Assembly: GCF_023101685.1 (NCBI RefSeq)
Contig: NZ_CP082164.1
Location: forward strand, 7,068,001 to 7,132,000
Reading direction: 5' to 3'
DNA: 64,000 bases
Source: Bradyrhizobium sp. 186
Lineage (GTDB): Bacteria > Pseudomonadota > Alphaproteobacteria > Rhizobiales > Xanthobacteraceae
Notes under the pieces: generated by a model
What the model was told of the DNA's origin: nothing
What the model saw: only the letters and a program-made list of their open reading frames with translations
Database searches by the model: none
Shown here: positions 7,641-15,916 of the stretch, piece after piece
Numbering within the stretch: position 1 is the first letter of the stretch
Layout of the letters: every line of letters starts with the position of its first letter
Translations under genes and position numbers: made by a program

Positions 7641-8476
7641 TTGCTTCGCGATTCCCCGCCGCACCGGCAGCTCTCGTAATCAACGGGATCATGGCTGTTG
7701 AAGATCGTCACGCGGTCGCCGTGGCTGAGCTTCAGCGCACGCAGCCGTTCCTGGTTCGCGATCCGCAGCTTCCGGTCCATGTCGCCGCGGCGCTGGAAAT
7801 AGCCGAGCACCAGTGGCATGCGCGGCGATGCCTCGAGCTGCCCGTGATGGAAATAGCTGTCGCCGGCATGCAGCAGCCATTTGTCGCCTGAGCGCACCGC
7901 AATGCCGCAATGGCCGAGCGTATGACCGGCGAGCGGGATCATCAGGATATCCCCCTCCCCGTTCCCCAGCGCGCGCACGCCCTTGAAGCCGAACCAGTCT
8001 TCGCCGGCTTCGCCACAGAATTTCCAGCCCGGTCCGTGCTGCCACTGCTCCGTGACATAGCGCCCTTGGGGCGGCGCGGGCTTTCGCAGCACCGCCATCT
8101 CGTATTCGGCGCGATGGACGTGGATCGCGGCATGCGGAAAGTCGGGCACACCGCCGGCGTGGTCGCGGTCGAGATGCGTCAGCAGCACGTGACGCACGTC
8201 GTTGAGCGAATAGCCGAGCGCTTTCACCTGTTGCACCGCCGTCTCGGACGGGTCGAGTTTTGGTGCGGTCTGCCGCACCCATCGCCGCCCCAGACGGTCG
8301 GGCGTTGCGATATCGCCGAGGCCGATGCCGGTATCGACCAGGGCAAGCCCGTCATTGGTTTCGATCAACAGGCAGTGGCAGACCATGCGTGCGCGCTGGA
8401 ACAGGCTGCCGGTGCCGTTCACCAGGCGGCGGCCCATCGGGCACATCGTGCCGGTGTTGAGATGATGGATTTTCAT
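7628..8476 (-). CDS. Metallo-beta-lactamase-fold hydrolase (lactonase-like)
   Basis: A 282-residue MBL-fold protein resembling N-acyl homoserine lactonases and other quorum-quenching-like hydrolases. The metal motif is THLDRDHAGG (H101, D103, D105, H106), so the second position is Asp where many members have His. Further ligands are H185 (PLAGHTLGH) and D206 (LLHAGDSYF), with a late FNSHDP. No signal peptide, so cytoplasmic. It is transcribed divergently from a LysR-type regulator across 92 bases, which makes it the probable regulatory target. The natural substrate cannot be read from sequence; a cyclic ester or thioester is an inference. Confidence 0.87.
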   Translation of the reverse strand: MKIHHLNTGTMCPMGRRLVNGTGSLFQRARMVCHCLLIETNDGLALVDTGIGLGDIATPDRLGRRWVRQTAPKLDPSETAVQQVKALGYSLNDVRHVLLTHLDRDHAGGVPDFPHAAIHVHRAEYEMAVLRKPAPPQGRYVTEQWQHGPGWKFCGEAGEDWFGFKGVRALGNGEGDILMIPLAGHTLGHCGIAVRSGDKWLLHAGDSYFHHGQLEASPRMPLVLGYFQRRGDMDRKLRIANQERLRALKLSHGDRVTIFNSHDPVDYESCRCGGESRSKSSR

Positions 8477-8534
8477 TGGAAGACCCTCGCCTTATGTGAG
8501 CAGGGCCTTGTCATTGCCAGATCTATAGGTAAAA

Positions 8535-8549
8535 TATCGAATATTGATA
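8535..8549. promoter_or_regulatory. Candidate LysR-type operator
   Basis: TATC (8535-8538) and GATA (8546-8549) form an inverted repeat with seven bases between them, and GATAGTATC at 8546-8554 adds a second overlapping half-site. The site lies in the AT-rich divergent region between the hydrolase and the LysR gene, 20-34 bases before the LysR start codon, where an autoregulatory LysR site is expected. Confidence 0.4.
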
Positions 8550-8568
8550 GTATCTCTAGGTCTATCCT

Positions 8569-9429
8569 ATGGACATCCGCGAGCTTCGCTACTTCGCCGC
8601 CGTCTACCGCGCGCGCAACCTGACCGCTGCGGCGCGCTCGTGCTTCGTGTCGCAGCCGTCGATCTCCACCGCGATCACCAGCCTGGAGGCCGAGCTCGGC
8701 ACGACGCTGTTCATCCGCCACAAGAAGGGCGTCGCGCCCACCGCCTCGGCCGAGCAGTTTCACGTCCTCGCCCGCCGCATCATCGACGAGGCCGATGCCG
8801 CGCGCAGCCTGTTCCGGAAACCAAGTACGAAGAGCACGCTGACGCTGGGCCTGATGCGCACGCTCGACGTGCCGCGCACGATCGCGCTGTTGAAGCCGCT
8901 GACGGCCCGTGCGGACATTGCGCTTCGCCTCGTCGGCAGCGACGAGCGCGCCGATGCGCGGATCATCTCGAAAAGCATGCTGCGCACTGATGAACATTTC
9001 GTCGCGCTCTGGAGCGAGCGCTATGTCGCGGCCCTGCCGCCGTCGCATCCGCTGACGCTCAAGGACAAGCTCCGCGCCGCCGATCTGGCCGACGTTCCGC
9101 TGATCGACCGCTGTCATTGCGAGCAGAGCGAATTCTTCGGACGCACCGCGCAACGCCGCCAACCCGCGGCGATCGCACAATCGGAGGATTGGGCCATGGC
9201 GCTGGTTGCGGCCGGCGTCGGCATCGCCATCGTTCCCGAAGGCGTGGCGCGCAGCAATCCGGACGTGGCCGTCCGCGAGATCGAGGTCAAGGTCAAGCGC
9301 GAGGTCGGCCTCGCCTATCGCGCATCGGCACCGCTCTCGGACGCGCTGAAGGACTTTGTCGCGAAGCTCCAGAAGCAGCGGCGCAAGCCCGATCGCGCCA
9401 AGCCTCGGCGCGTCGCTCGCAAAAACTAG
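8569..9429 (+). CDS. LysR family transcriptional regulator
   Basis: A 286-residue regulator with the usual N-terminal winged helix-turn-helix (MDIRELRYFAAVYRARNLTA, then SQPSISTAITSLEAELGTTL) and a C-terminal ligand-binding domain (about residues 88-270) ending in a basic tail (KQRRKPDRAKPRRVARKN). It is divergent from the MBL-fold hydrolase gene and probably controls it and itself. Its stop codon overlaps tail-to-tail with that of the lipoprotein gene on the other strand through a shared CTAG. The inducer is unknown. Confidence 0.93.
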   Translation: MDIRELRYFAAVYRARNLTAAARSCFVSQPSISTAITSLEAELGTTLFIRHKKGVAPTASAEQFHVLARRIIDEADAARSLFRKPSTKSTLTLGLMRTLDVPRTIALLKPLTARADIALRLVGSDERADARIISKSMLRTDEHFVALWSERYVAALPPSHPLTLKDKLRAADLADVPLIDRCHCEQSEFFGRTAQRRQPAAIAQSEDWAMALVAAGVGIAIVPEGVARSNPDVAVREIEVKVKREVGLAYRASAPLSDALKDFVAKLQKQRRKPDRAKPRRVARKN

Positions 9430-10187
9430 CCGCGCACGCTGACCGCGCGGCCGTAGGCCGGCTGGGCCGCAACCGGCGGGTTGGCGGTCTGGGCGGCGAG
9501 CTCGCCGATCAGGCGGTCGGCGTCGGCGGCCATGCCGTCGGGCGCCTGGATCACCAGCCGCTCCAGCGCCCAGCGATAGGACGAGACGCGCTGCTCCAGG
9601 CATTGCTGTACCCACTGCACGATCAGCGAGTTCTCCTGCATGCGCTCGACCGCATCTGCCTTCTCCCTCGGCGACAGCTCGGAGACGCGCGCCATGCTGG
9701 CATTGCGCTTCTTGTCGAGATCGATGACGCGGATCGCGCTCGCAAAGTACGGCTCGAAGCGGGTGATGTCGTTGCGCACGTCCTCGATCAACTGCGCATA
9801 GCGCGAGGAATGCGAGCGATGCGGCTCGTCGATCAGCGTGCGTCCGTACATGGTGCGGTCGAACACCACCTTTTGGCGCCAGGGCGACGGCAACGCCTTG
9901 TAGTCGCCGAACACGCTCTTCCAGGCAGGCCGCGACAACGGCGGCTCGATCAGGGGATAGGCGAGGTCGCGAAGTTGGCGCTCTTCGTCGGTGAGCTGGA
10001 ATTGCGATGGCTTCAGACCGACGCTGGAGGTGACCTCGGCCCCCAGCCAGCGATGCATGTCGTCGCTGCGCATGTCGGCGCGGGTACGGCCGAAATCGCC
10101 GCCGCTACAGGCTGCGAGCATCGCACCTGACAGTGCAAGCAGGACGGCCGATACGAAAGGCCGGATCTGGCGGATGGGCTCCGGCAT
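9426..10187 (-). CDS. Conserved hypothetical lipoprotein
   Basis: Starting at ATG 10187 (MPEPIRQIRPFVSAVLLALS), the 253-residue product has a lipoprotein signal with lipobox LAAC (GAMLAACSGG), so it is likely anchored in the inner or outer membrane facing the periplasm. The longer upstream frame is rejected because the signal would then be internal. The mature part is helical and charged, with no recognised domain (QLTDEERQLRDLAYPLIEPP, QKVVFDRTMYGRTLIDEPHR). It follows the small gene at 10204-10392 with a 16-base gap, so the two probably form one transcript. Confidence 0.8.
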   Translation of the reverse strand: MPEPIRQIRPFVSAVLLALSGAMLAACSGGDFGRTRADMRSDDMHRWLGAEVTSSVGLKPSQFQLTDEERQLRDLAYPLIEPPLSRPAWKSVFGDYKALPSPWRQKVVFDRTMYGRTLIDEPHRSHSSRYAQLIEDVRNDITRFEPYFASAIRVIDLDKKRNASMARVSELSPREKADAVERMQENSLIVQWVQQCLEQRVSSYRWALERLVIQAPDGMAADADRLIGELAAQTANPPVAAQPAYGRAVSVRG

Positions 10188-10203
10188 TAGACGAAACCGG
10201 ACG

Positions 10204-10392
10204 TCAGCGGCGACGACGACGGCGCCCCGGCGCTGTGCCTGCTTCCGGCCCACGATCGCCGCTGGTTTCATCCGCCTCGCGCTCGATACGGATCACGGGA
10301 AGGATCAGGATCGTTCCCATGTCCGCGCTCGGAGCGACATCCCCCGACGAGCCCACCCGGCGACCGGCCGGAAATTCAACGATGGTCCCCAT
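10204..10392 (-). CDS. Small hypothetical protein
   Basis: A 62-residue frame from ATG 10392 with a repeated pattern: MGTIVEFPAGRR at the start and MGTILILPVIRIER in the middle, then an Arg-rich end (PGRRRRRR). It lies 16 bases before the lipoprotein gene on the same strand and opposite the DUF2336 gene. The internal MGTI repeat and the position argue for a real small gene; no family recognised. Confidence 0.55.
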   Translation of the reverse strand: MGTIVEFPAGRRVGSSGDVAPSADMGTILILPVIRIEREADETSGDRGPEAGTAPGRRRRRR

Positions 10393-10644
10393 GTCAGCTC
10401 TCTTCTATTGCCGCGCGACCAAGCGCGCTCCTGCAACATGGGCTCATTAAGATCAGCACATGGTTAACGGGGTGTAAACGTGACGTTCGGACCGTAACCG
10501 CACGGGGCGGGCGTAGCGTCCCGTTGCAGGACGACAACAGCCTAGATGACGCGTCCCGTTTCACGTCTCGTTTTCCTTAACGAGGCTTTAAACCAAGCTG
10601 CGATAGGCTGCGGCAACAGTCTCTTCCGAGTTGCGTACGCCTCA

Positions 10645-11619
10645 ATGACCAAGTCACTGTTTCCCGGATTCGACGGGCTGATGTCCCTCTCCCGCCGCGA
10701 GGGCGTCGACATCCGTCCGACGCTGCTGCGCGTGCTGACCGACCTCTATGTCCAGGCCAGCACCCACAGCGACGACGAGCAGCGCCAGTTCGTCGAGCTT
10801 GCCACGCGGCTGATCGACCAGGTCGACGACGCGACGCGCGCCGCCGTCAAGGCGCGGCTCGCGATCTATCCGTCCACACCCGCCCCGATCATGCAGAAGC
10901 TCGGGCTGACGGCTGCGCAGGAAGGCCGCAGGGTTCCGCTCGCGCGCGAGATTCCCGCTCCGCCGCCGGCCCCCGCCCCGGTCCGCGCACCGACGGAGGC
11001 CGAGCAACGCATGGCCTCGAACCTGGCGATGCAGCCGAAGGACGCGGCCGAGATCCACGACATGTTCTTCCGCGCCGGCGCGTCCGACCGTGCGCTGATC
11101 CTGCACAATCTGGCGCAGACCCCGCTGAAGGCGGCGCCGCGCATTCCGACCGTGCGCGCCAAGCGCGCGATCCAGATCCTGGAGATGGCGGCGATCGCCA
11201 ACGATTTCGAGAATTTCATCTCCGAACTCGGTGACAGCCTGATCCTGCCCTCGCGCGTCGCAGCCCAGATTGTCGACGACCCCGGCGGCGAAGCGATCGC
11301 GGTCGCCGCCCGCGCGCTCGACATGCCGAGCCCCAACTTCCAGCGCATCCTGTTGTTCTTCAAGCCGGAGATCGGCACGTCCGTGGACGCGGTCTACCGG
11401 CTGTCGCGGCTCTATGACCGGCTGAGCGACCGCTCCGCGCTGGTGTTGCTCGCCGCCTGGCGCGGCTCCACGCTCGCCGTCACGCGCGCGAAATACCAGT
11501 CGACGCTGCATGACAGCGAACGCCAGCGCGCGCGCGCAAGCGCAAACCAGCCGCGGCCGGGCGTGCAGCCCGGCTCGAGTCCCGCGGTGCGGACGGGGAC
11601 CGACGGATCGGATCGCTAA
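10645..11619 (+). CDS. DUF2336 domain protein (first copy)
   Basis: The start is placed at ATG 10645 (MTKSLFPGFDGLMSLSRREG), 33 codons inside the longest frame, because the homologous-looking sequence begins there. The 324-residue protein is an all-helical DUF2336 protein (TLLRVLTDLYVQASTHSDDE, FVELATRLIDQVDDATRAAV), a family seen mainly in alphaproteobacteria and of unknown function. A Pro-rich linker sits near residue 108 and the tail is disordered (RPGVQPGSSPAVRTGTDGSD). A second DUF2336 gene is at 49115-50218. Its stop directly abuts the stop of the DUF1491 gene on the opposite strand. Confidence 0.85.
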   Translation: MTKSLFPGFDGLMSLSRREGVDIRPTLLRVLTDLYVQASTHSDDEQRQFVELATRLIDQVDDATRAAVKARLAIYPSTPAPIMQKLGLTAAQEGRRVPLAREIPAPPPAPAPVRAPTEAEQRMASNLAMQPKDAAEIHDMFFRAGASDRALILHNLAQTPLKAAPRIPTVRAKRAIQILEMAAIANDFENFISELGDSLILPSRVAAQIVDDPGGEAIAVAARALDMPSPNFQRILLFFKPEIGTSVDAVYRLSRLYDRLSDRSALVLLAAWRGSTLAVTRAKYQSTLHDSERQRARASANQPRPGVQPGSSPAVRTGTDGSDR

Positions 11620-11964
11620 TCAGGTCCGCGCCAGTTCGAGGAAGTGCCGGCCCGCGCGGTCCTCGGTCTCGACGATCCAGGCGTCCGAGTCGAAGCGGAT
11701 CTCCTTGGTCAGACGCTCCTCGACCGCAGGCTCCGGCATCGGCTGCGGCGCGGCCGGCACAAAGAACCGATCGACCGGCCGGCCGTCGTCATAGACGGTT
11801 TGCGGCGCCGGCACGTAGAGCATCGCGTTGCCGTCGAGCAGCGCGACCTTGACGAACACCGCGCCCGCTTCCTCGGCGCCGCGACGGCGCACCGCGCCGA
11901 ACACGCCCTCGGTCTGACACCGGCGCAGATAGGCCGCGACCCATATGTTTGATTTTAGGCGCAT
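11620..11964 (-). CDS. DUF1491 family protein
   Basis: From ATG 11964 (MRLKSNIWVAAYLRRCQTEG) the product is 114 residues, matching the usual small size of DUF1491 proteins. Characteristic parts are AVRRRGAEEAGAVFVKVALL, GNAMLYVPAPQTVYDD and RFDSDAWIVETEDRAGRHFL. The family is restricted mostly to alphaproteobacteria and has no known function. An ATG nine codons upstream is in frame but less likely. It lies 55 bases after the peptidoglycan-binding gene on the same strand and may share its transcript. Confidence 0.85.
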   Translation of the reverse strand: MRLKSNIWVAAYLRRCQTEGVFGAVRRRGAEEAGAVFVKVALLDGNAMLYVPAPQTVYDDGRPVDRFFVPAAPQPMPEPAVEERLTKEIRFDSDAWIVETEDRAGRHFLELART

Positions 11965-12019
11965 AAATCGCACGATAGGCCAGTGCCGCAATCAGCACCA
12001 GCCTCCGCAAGCGTGACGA

Positions 12020-12715
12020 TTATTCGACGGGATGGCCGATCGCGGCCCCGAGTTCGCGCAACAGGCGATCGGACACCTGGCCGGTGACCTGCATCTTGTG
12101 CTCGCGCTCGAATTTCTGGATCGCGGACTGGGTTTCGCCGCTCATTGTGCCCGTGACCTTCAACTGACCATAGCCATATTCGGACAGCGCGCGCTGCACG
12201 CCGGAGATGCGGCGCGCAACCGGGCTTTGCTGCACCGGAATGGGCGCCGGCGGACGCGCGACGGCGACGGAAGGAGATGTCGTGGCCTTGACCAGATTGG
12301 TCATGGGATCGCCTGCTCTCGGCGTCGATGCGGTCGCCTCAATGGGCTTCTCGGGCGCCTTCTCGGCCGGCTTCGGCTCGGCACGGAACTCAGTCGCCTT
12401 CGGCTCGAGCGGCGACGTATCGGCGCCGACGGGGCGCGGGCGCGGCATGGGATTCGGCTGCGGGACGGACGACGGCATCGGAAGATTGATCACTGTGCCG
12501 AACATCGGCGCCGGATGCCGGCCGGTCTGAAGGAACAGCGCGTTGGCGACGATGGCGCTGACGGCCGCGACGGCGACCAGCCCGGCCAGCGTGTCCTTGG
12601 GGCTGTGCAGCAGTATCCGCATCGCGAGATTGCGCTCGGTCTCGATATCCACGACCGCGGCCTTTGCGCCACGGCGGCGCCGAGCAGCTTCGTCCTTTGC
12701 GGGCTTTCTAGGCAC
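12020..12715 (-). CDS. Membrane-anchored peptidoglycan-binding protein
   Basis: A 231-residue protein with a basic cytoplasmic N-terminus (MPRKPAKDEAARRRRGAKAA), one transmembrane helix around residues 43-62 (LAGLVAVAAVSAIVANALFL), a long Pro-rich spacer (about 70-160), and a C-terminal PG_binding_1 domain (VQRALSEYGYGQLKVTGTMS, SAIQKFEREHKMQVTGQVSD). Its start overlaps the 3' end of the histidine kinase gene by eight bases, so the two are translationally linked. It may tether or sense the cell wall for the kinase, which is an inference from the overlap only. Confidence 0.88.
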   Translation of the reverse strand: MPRKPAKDEAARRRRGAKAAVVDIETERNLAMRILLHSPKDTLAGLVAVAAVSAIVANALFLQTGRHPAPMFGTVINLPMPSSVPQPNPMPRPRPVGADTSPLEPKATEFRAEPKPAEKAPEKPIEATASTPRAGDPMTNLVKATTSPSVAVARPPAPIPVQQSPVARRISGVQRALSEYGYGQLKVTGTMSGETQSAIQKFEREHKMQVTGQVSDRLLRELGAAIGHPVE

Positions 12716-14606
12716 TTTTCTTCACCAAAGCAGGTTGGTCCTGAAGTTGATCCTGAGGTTGATCCTGAGGTTCTTGGCGCAGCACCGGCGTCAGCGTCGC
12801 GATCTTGCTCTCGGGCGCCTTGACTTGCGGCGGCGTGTAGACGAGCGGCAGCTTGACGGTGACGGCGGTGCCCTCGCCGAGCCTGCTTTGTACCGTCAAT
12901 TCGCCGAGATGCAATGCCACCAGACCGTTCACGATCGAAAGACCGAGGCCGGTGCCTTCGTGGCGGCGCTGATAGGTCTTGCCTGCCTGGAAGAACGGCG
13001 CGCCGACACGCTTGAGATCGTCGGGCGCGATACCGACGCCGGTGTCGCTGATGCGCAGCGTGAGTTGCGATCCCGACACCGCGGCAACAACAGTGACCTG
13101 ACCGCCGCGCTCGGTGAACTTGATGGCGTTGGCGACGAGGTTGAGCACGATCTGCTTGAAGGCGCGCGGATCGCCGGTCATCACCGGCAAATCCTGCGGC
13201 GCATCGGTGATCAGATCAATACCGTTCTCCCGCGCTTTCAGCGCGAGCAGATTGCAGCAGTGCATGAGCGAGGCCCGCGGCGCGAACGGCTCCGCCGCAA
13301 TCTCGAAATTGCCCGATTCCATCTTGGACATGTCGAGTATGCCGTTGACGAGCGAGAGCAGATGCTGCCCGGAATCGTTGATGAGCTGGGCATATTCCTT
13401 GCGCTGGGCCGCGCCGAGCATCAAAGTCTGCTCCTGCGCGATCATCTCGGAGAAGCCGATGATGGCGTTGAGCGGCGTACGCAATTCGTGGCTCATGGTG
13501 GCGAGGAAGCGCGTCTTGGCGGCGTCGGCCGCCTCCGCGGCGCTGCGGGCCTGATCGAGCGCCTGCTCCGCGAGCTTGCGATCGGTGACATCGCGCATCA
13601 CGGCGACGACATCGGCCTCGCTCGCGACATCACGGTCAAGAGCCCGGCGGCCCGGATCCAGCTCGAGCGGACGGCAGCGCATCTCGACCCAGATGAAATC
13701 GACCTGAAAATCGGCTTGGCCGCGCTCGGAGCCGGCTTTCTCCTGTCGCAGTCGGAACTCGACGCTGCGGACGTGGCCGCGCGCGGCATCCGAGAGCGCA
13801 GTGAGATAGGCCGGGCGATCCGCGACATGGACACGGTCGAACAGGCCGTGGCCGAGCAGTCGCGCAATGGGCATGCCGAGCATGGCCTCAGCCGCCGGCG
13901 AGATGAACTGCACCGCGCCGTTACGTTGATGCCGCGAGATGACGTCGCTCATGTTGCGCGCCAGCAGGCGATAGCGCTCTTCTTCGCGCGACAGCAGCGC
14001 GACGCTGGTGCGCGCGAGCGATTCCGCACCGAAGGCGAGGCCCGCGGCATAGAGCGTCGCCGAAGCGACGCCGAACGCCATCAATATTCCGCGCTCTGCG
14101 GCACTGGCGTCGCCGGGCAACCAGCCGAGTTGGCTGACGAGGATCAAGATCCCGGCGCAGGACAGTGCAAGCAGCGAGGCGAAGGCCGCAACGCGGCGCG
14201 AAGCCGACAACGCGGCTTCGAGGGGAACCACGACCAGCCAGATCGCAGCAAATGATTCGATGCCGCCGGTCGTGGCCGCAATCGCCATGATCAGGCCGGC
14301 GAGCGCCAGCGACGACAGTACATGCGCGCCTTCATAGCGGCCGGTGCGCGACAGGAACCAGGACAACAGAATCGGTGCGATCAGCCACGCGAAGGCCGCA
14401 ACCTCGATCGCGCTCGGCGCGCCGCGCATGGCGAGATAGACCGGAAATGCGGCAAACGCCGCCAGGCTTCCCAGCAGCCTCGGCGCCATGAAGGCACGAT
14501 GGCGCGCGCGCGTCAGCGCGTCGTAACGCGCGGAGGGATGCAGCAGCGCATCGAGACAATCGCGGATGATACTCAAAACTGTCACGGGTCTCGCGCTTCG
14601 GCTCAA
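12708..14606 (-). CDS. Membrane PAS-domain sensor histidine kinase
   Basis: A 632-residue hybrid-free histidine kinase. Residues about 42-195 contain five or six hydrophobic helices, followed by a PAS domain (about 205-345, ERYRLLARNMSDVISRHQRN), the dimerisation H-box MSHELRTPLNAIIGFSE with phosphorylatable H373, and the ATPase domain with N-box NLVANAIKF, G1 DTGVGIAP and G2 GTGLGLSI. The architecture resembles PleC/DivJ-like kinases of alphaproteobacteria, but no partner response regulator is nearby. The C-terminal tail holds a short Gln/Asp/Pro repeat encoded by 12-base tandem copies. The downstream peptidoglycan-binding gene overlaps it. Confidence 0.92.
   Translation of the reverse strand: MSRSARPVTVLSIIRDCLDALLHPSARYDALTRARHRAFMAPRLLGSLAAFAAFPVYLAMRGAPSAIEVAAFAWLIAPILLSWFLSRTGRYEGAHVLSSLALAGLIMAIAATTGGIESFAAIWLVVVPLEAALSASRRVAAFASLLALSCAGILILVSQLGWLPGDASAAERGILMAFGVASATLYAAGLAFGAESLARTSVALLSREEERYRLLARNMSDVISRHQRNGAVQFISPAAEAMLGMPIARLLGHGLFDRVHVADRPAYLTALSDAARGHVRSVEFRLRQEKAGSERGQADFQVDFIWVEMRCRPLELDPGRRALDRDVASEADVVAVMRDVTDRKLAEQALDQARSAAEAADAAKTRFLATMSHELRTPLNAIIGFSEMIAQEQTLMLGAAQRKEYAQLINDSGQHLLSLVNGILDMSKMESGNFEIAAEPFAPRASLMHCCNLLALKARENGIDLITDAPQDLPVMTGDPRAFKQIVLNLVANAIKFTERGGQVTVVAAVSGSQLTLRISDTGVGIAPDDLKRVGAPFFQAGKTYQRRHEGTGLGLSIVNGLVALHLGELTVQSRLGEGTAVTVKLPLVYTPPQVKAPESKIATLTPVLRQEPQDQPQDQLQDQPALVKKSA
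12734..12769 (-). repeat. Three 12-bp tandem repeats in the kinase C-terminus
   Basis: On the plus strand GTTGGTCCTGAA, GTTGATCCTGAG and GTTGATCCTGAG follow one another at 12734, 12746 and 12758. They encode QDQP/QDQL-type units in the last residues of the histidine kinase. Two copies are identical, so slippage without a frame change is easy. Confidence 0.8.
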
Positions 14607-14842
14607 TCGTCGAGAAGACGCGCCGGAACGCCTCCTTATCGTTGAGCCAACGTGTCAGAGTGACCTTAAACGAACGCTAAGGCCGCCCGGCCTGCCGCCG
14701 GACACCGTATCATCGCGGGGCTTTTTAGACGATTTGGCGATGTCATCGGCGGGGATGGTGAACACAGGGTTTCACCCTCCCCCTCATGGTTTCGAATTGG
14801 TGGATGCGCGGGCCAGGGGAATCACGGGCGTGCGCGTCAATC

Positions 14843-14889
14843 GAAAATTTACGAGACCGCCGGTTGCGAAGATTTTTGCGTAAATTTTC
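14843..14889. repeat. 11-bp inverted repeat upstream of the DUF5330 gene
   Basis: GAAAATTTACG at 14843-14853 is matched exactly by CGTAAATTTTC at 14879-14889, with 25 bases between. In RNA this would form a long-looped hairpin. It lies 100-150 bases before the DUF5330 start codon. Confidence 0.65.
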
Positions 14890-14905
14890 CGCGAATTAAG
14901 CGGAA
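14887..14905. repeat. Second, overlapping inverted repeat
   Basis: TTCCGC (14887-14892) and GCGGAA (14900-14905) form a hairpin around GAATTAA. Its left arm shares three bases with the right arm of the preceding repeat, so both hairpins cannot form fully at once. Confidence 0.55.
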
Positions 14906-14990
14906 GGCAATCACTTGCGATTTATCGAGGATTGCTAGATCGGACGCGCGCGGCAATCGCCGCGGAGGGATCTAACACACAGGTCGCAAG

Positions 14991-15416
14991 ATGCGCTTTC
15001 TGCTCCGCATCACATTCTGGCTCGGGCTGGTGCTGGTGCTCCTGCCGCGGGACAAGACGCCCGAATCGGAGAAGCTGCCGCAGATCGGCGCTGCCGATGC
15101 CGTGCAGGCTGCGACCGCGGCCGTCTCCGACGCGAGCCAGTTCTGCAAACGCCAGCCGGCGGCCTGCGAGGTCGGCGGTCAGGCCGCAACCATCATCGGC
15201 CAACGGGCGCAGGACGGCGCGCGCAAGCTCTACCAGATCATCAACGACAAGAAGGAGCAGATCACCAACGAGAAGAATGACAAGAAGGCGCCCGACCACA
15301 CCGGTTCGATCGCGATGGCCGGTGAAGGCGATATAGCTGCGAGCGAGGCGCCGCGCGAAACCCTGACCCAGGACGACCTCGCGCTGGAGTGGCGTGGCCC
15401 GCAAGTCGCGAATTAG
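14991..15416 (+). CDS. DUF5330 family protein
   Basis: A 141-residue protein with a hydrophobic N-terminus (RFLLRITFWLGLVLVLLP) that is a membrane anchor or signal peptide, followed by SDASQFCKRQPAACEVGGQA and a helical, Lys-rich segment (LYQIINDKKEQITNEKNDKK). The CxxxxxxxC pair and the length match the DUF5330 family of alphaproteobacteria, which has no known function. It lies upstream of sufE on the same strand with a 66-base gap. Confidence 0.82.
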   Translation: MRFLLRITFWLGLVLVLLPRDKTPESEKLPQIGAADAVQAATAAVSDASQFCKRQPAACEVGGQAATIIGQRAQDGARKLYQIINDKKEQITNEKNDKKAPDHTGSIAMAGEGDIAASEAPRETLTQDDLALEWRGPQVAN

Positions 15417-15482
15417 GGCCCAAACCCTATCGATTTCACCCACTTGCATCCCTATATTGGCCTGAACGGGAACACGGGCCAC

Positions 15483-15911
15483 ATGACGACAATCGACGAA
15501 ATCAGGGACAATTTCGAGCTCCTGGACGAGTGGGACGACCGCTACCGGTATGTCATCGAACTCGGCCGCACCCTGGAACCGCTGTCCGAGGCGGAGCACT
15601 CCGCGGCCAACAAGGTGCAGGGCTGCGTCAGCCAGGTCTGGCTCGCCAAGCACGTCGACCGCGGCCACGGCGCACCGCGCCTGAAATATCTCGGCGACAG
15701 CGACGCCCATATCGTGCGCGGCCTGGTCGCGATCGTGCTCTCGCTCTATTCCGGCCGCACGCCGCAGGAGATTCTTGCGACCGACGCCATCGCTGTGTTC
15801 AACGAGTTCGGCTTTCGCGACCATTTGACGCCGCAGCGCTCCAACGGCCTGCGCTCGATGGTCGAACGTATCAAGGCCGATGCGAAAGCGGCGCTCGCGG
15901 ACGCCTCGTAG
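15483..15911 (+). CDS. sufE: SufE family cysteine desulfurase sulfur acceptor
   Basis: A 142-residue SufE-like protein. The start is ATG 15483 (MTTIDEIRDNFELLDEWDDR); an upstream TTG in frame is less likely. The sulfur-accepting cysteine is C48 in AANKVQGCVSQVWLAKHVDR, and the SufE fold continues through GDSDAHIVRGLVAIVLSLYS and NEFGFRDHLTPQRSNGLRSM. It accepts persulfide from SufS and supplies iron-sulfur cluster assembly in the cytoplasm. The suf operon itself is not in the window, so this is a stand-alone copy. Confidence 0.92.
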   Translation: MTTIDEIRDNFELLDEWDDRYRYVIELGRTLEPLSEAEHSAANKVQGCVSQVWLAKHVDRGHGAPRLKYLGDSDAHIVRGLVAIVLSLYSGRTPQEILATDAIAVFNEFGFRDHLTPQRSNGLRSMVERIKADAKAALADAS

Positions 15912-15916
15912 GAAGC

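Larger units (their letters stand above)
14607..14990. other. Intergenic region, no gene seen
   Basis: This stretch separates the histidine kinase (minus) from the DUF5330 gene (plus) and must hold both promoters. No coding frame with family resemblance is seen. Its second half is AT-rich and contains the two overlapping inverted repeats listed separately at 14843-14905. Confidence 0.5.

Noticed and set aside
12543..14255. A 570-codon plus-strand frame opposite the histidine kinase
   Set aside because: It is a shadow of the kinase coding sequence; the kinase motifs on the minus strand are decisive.
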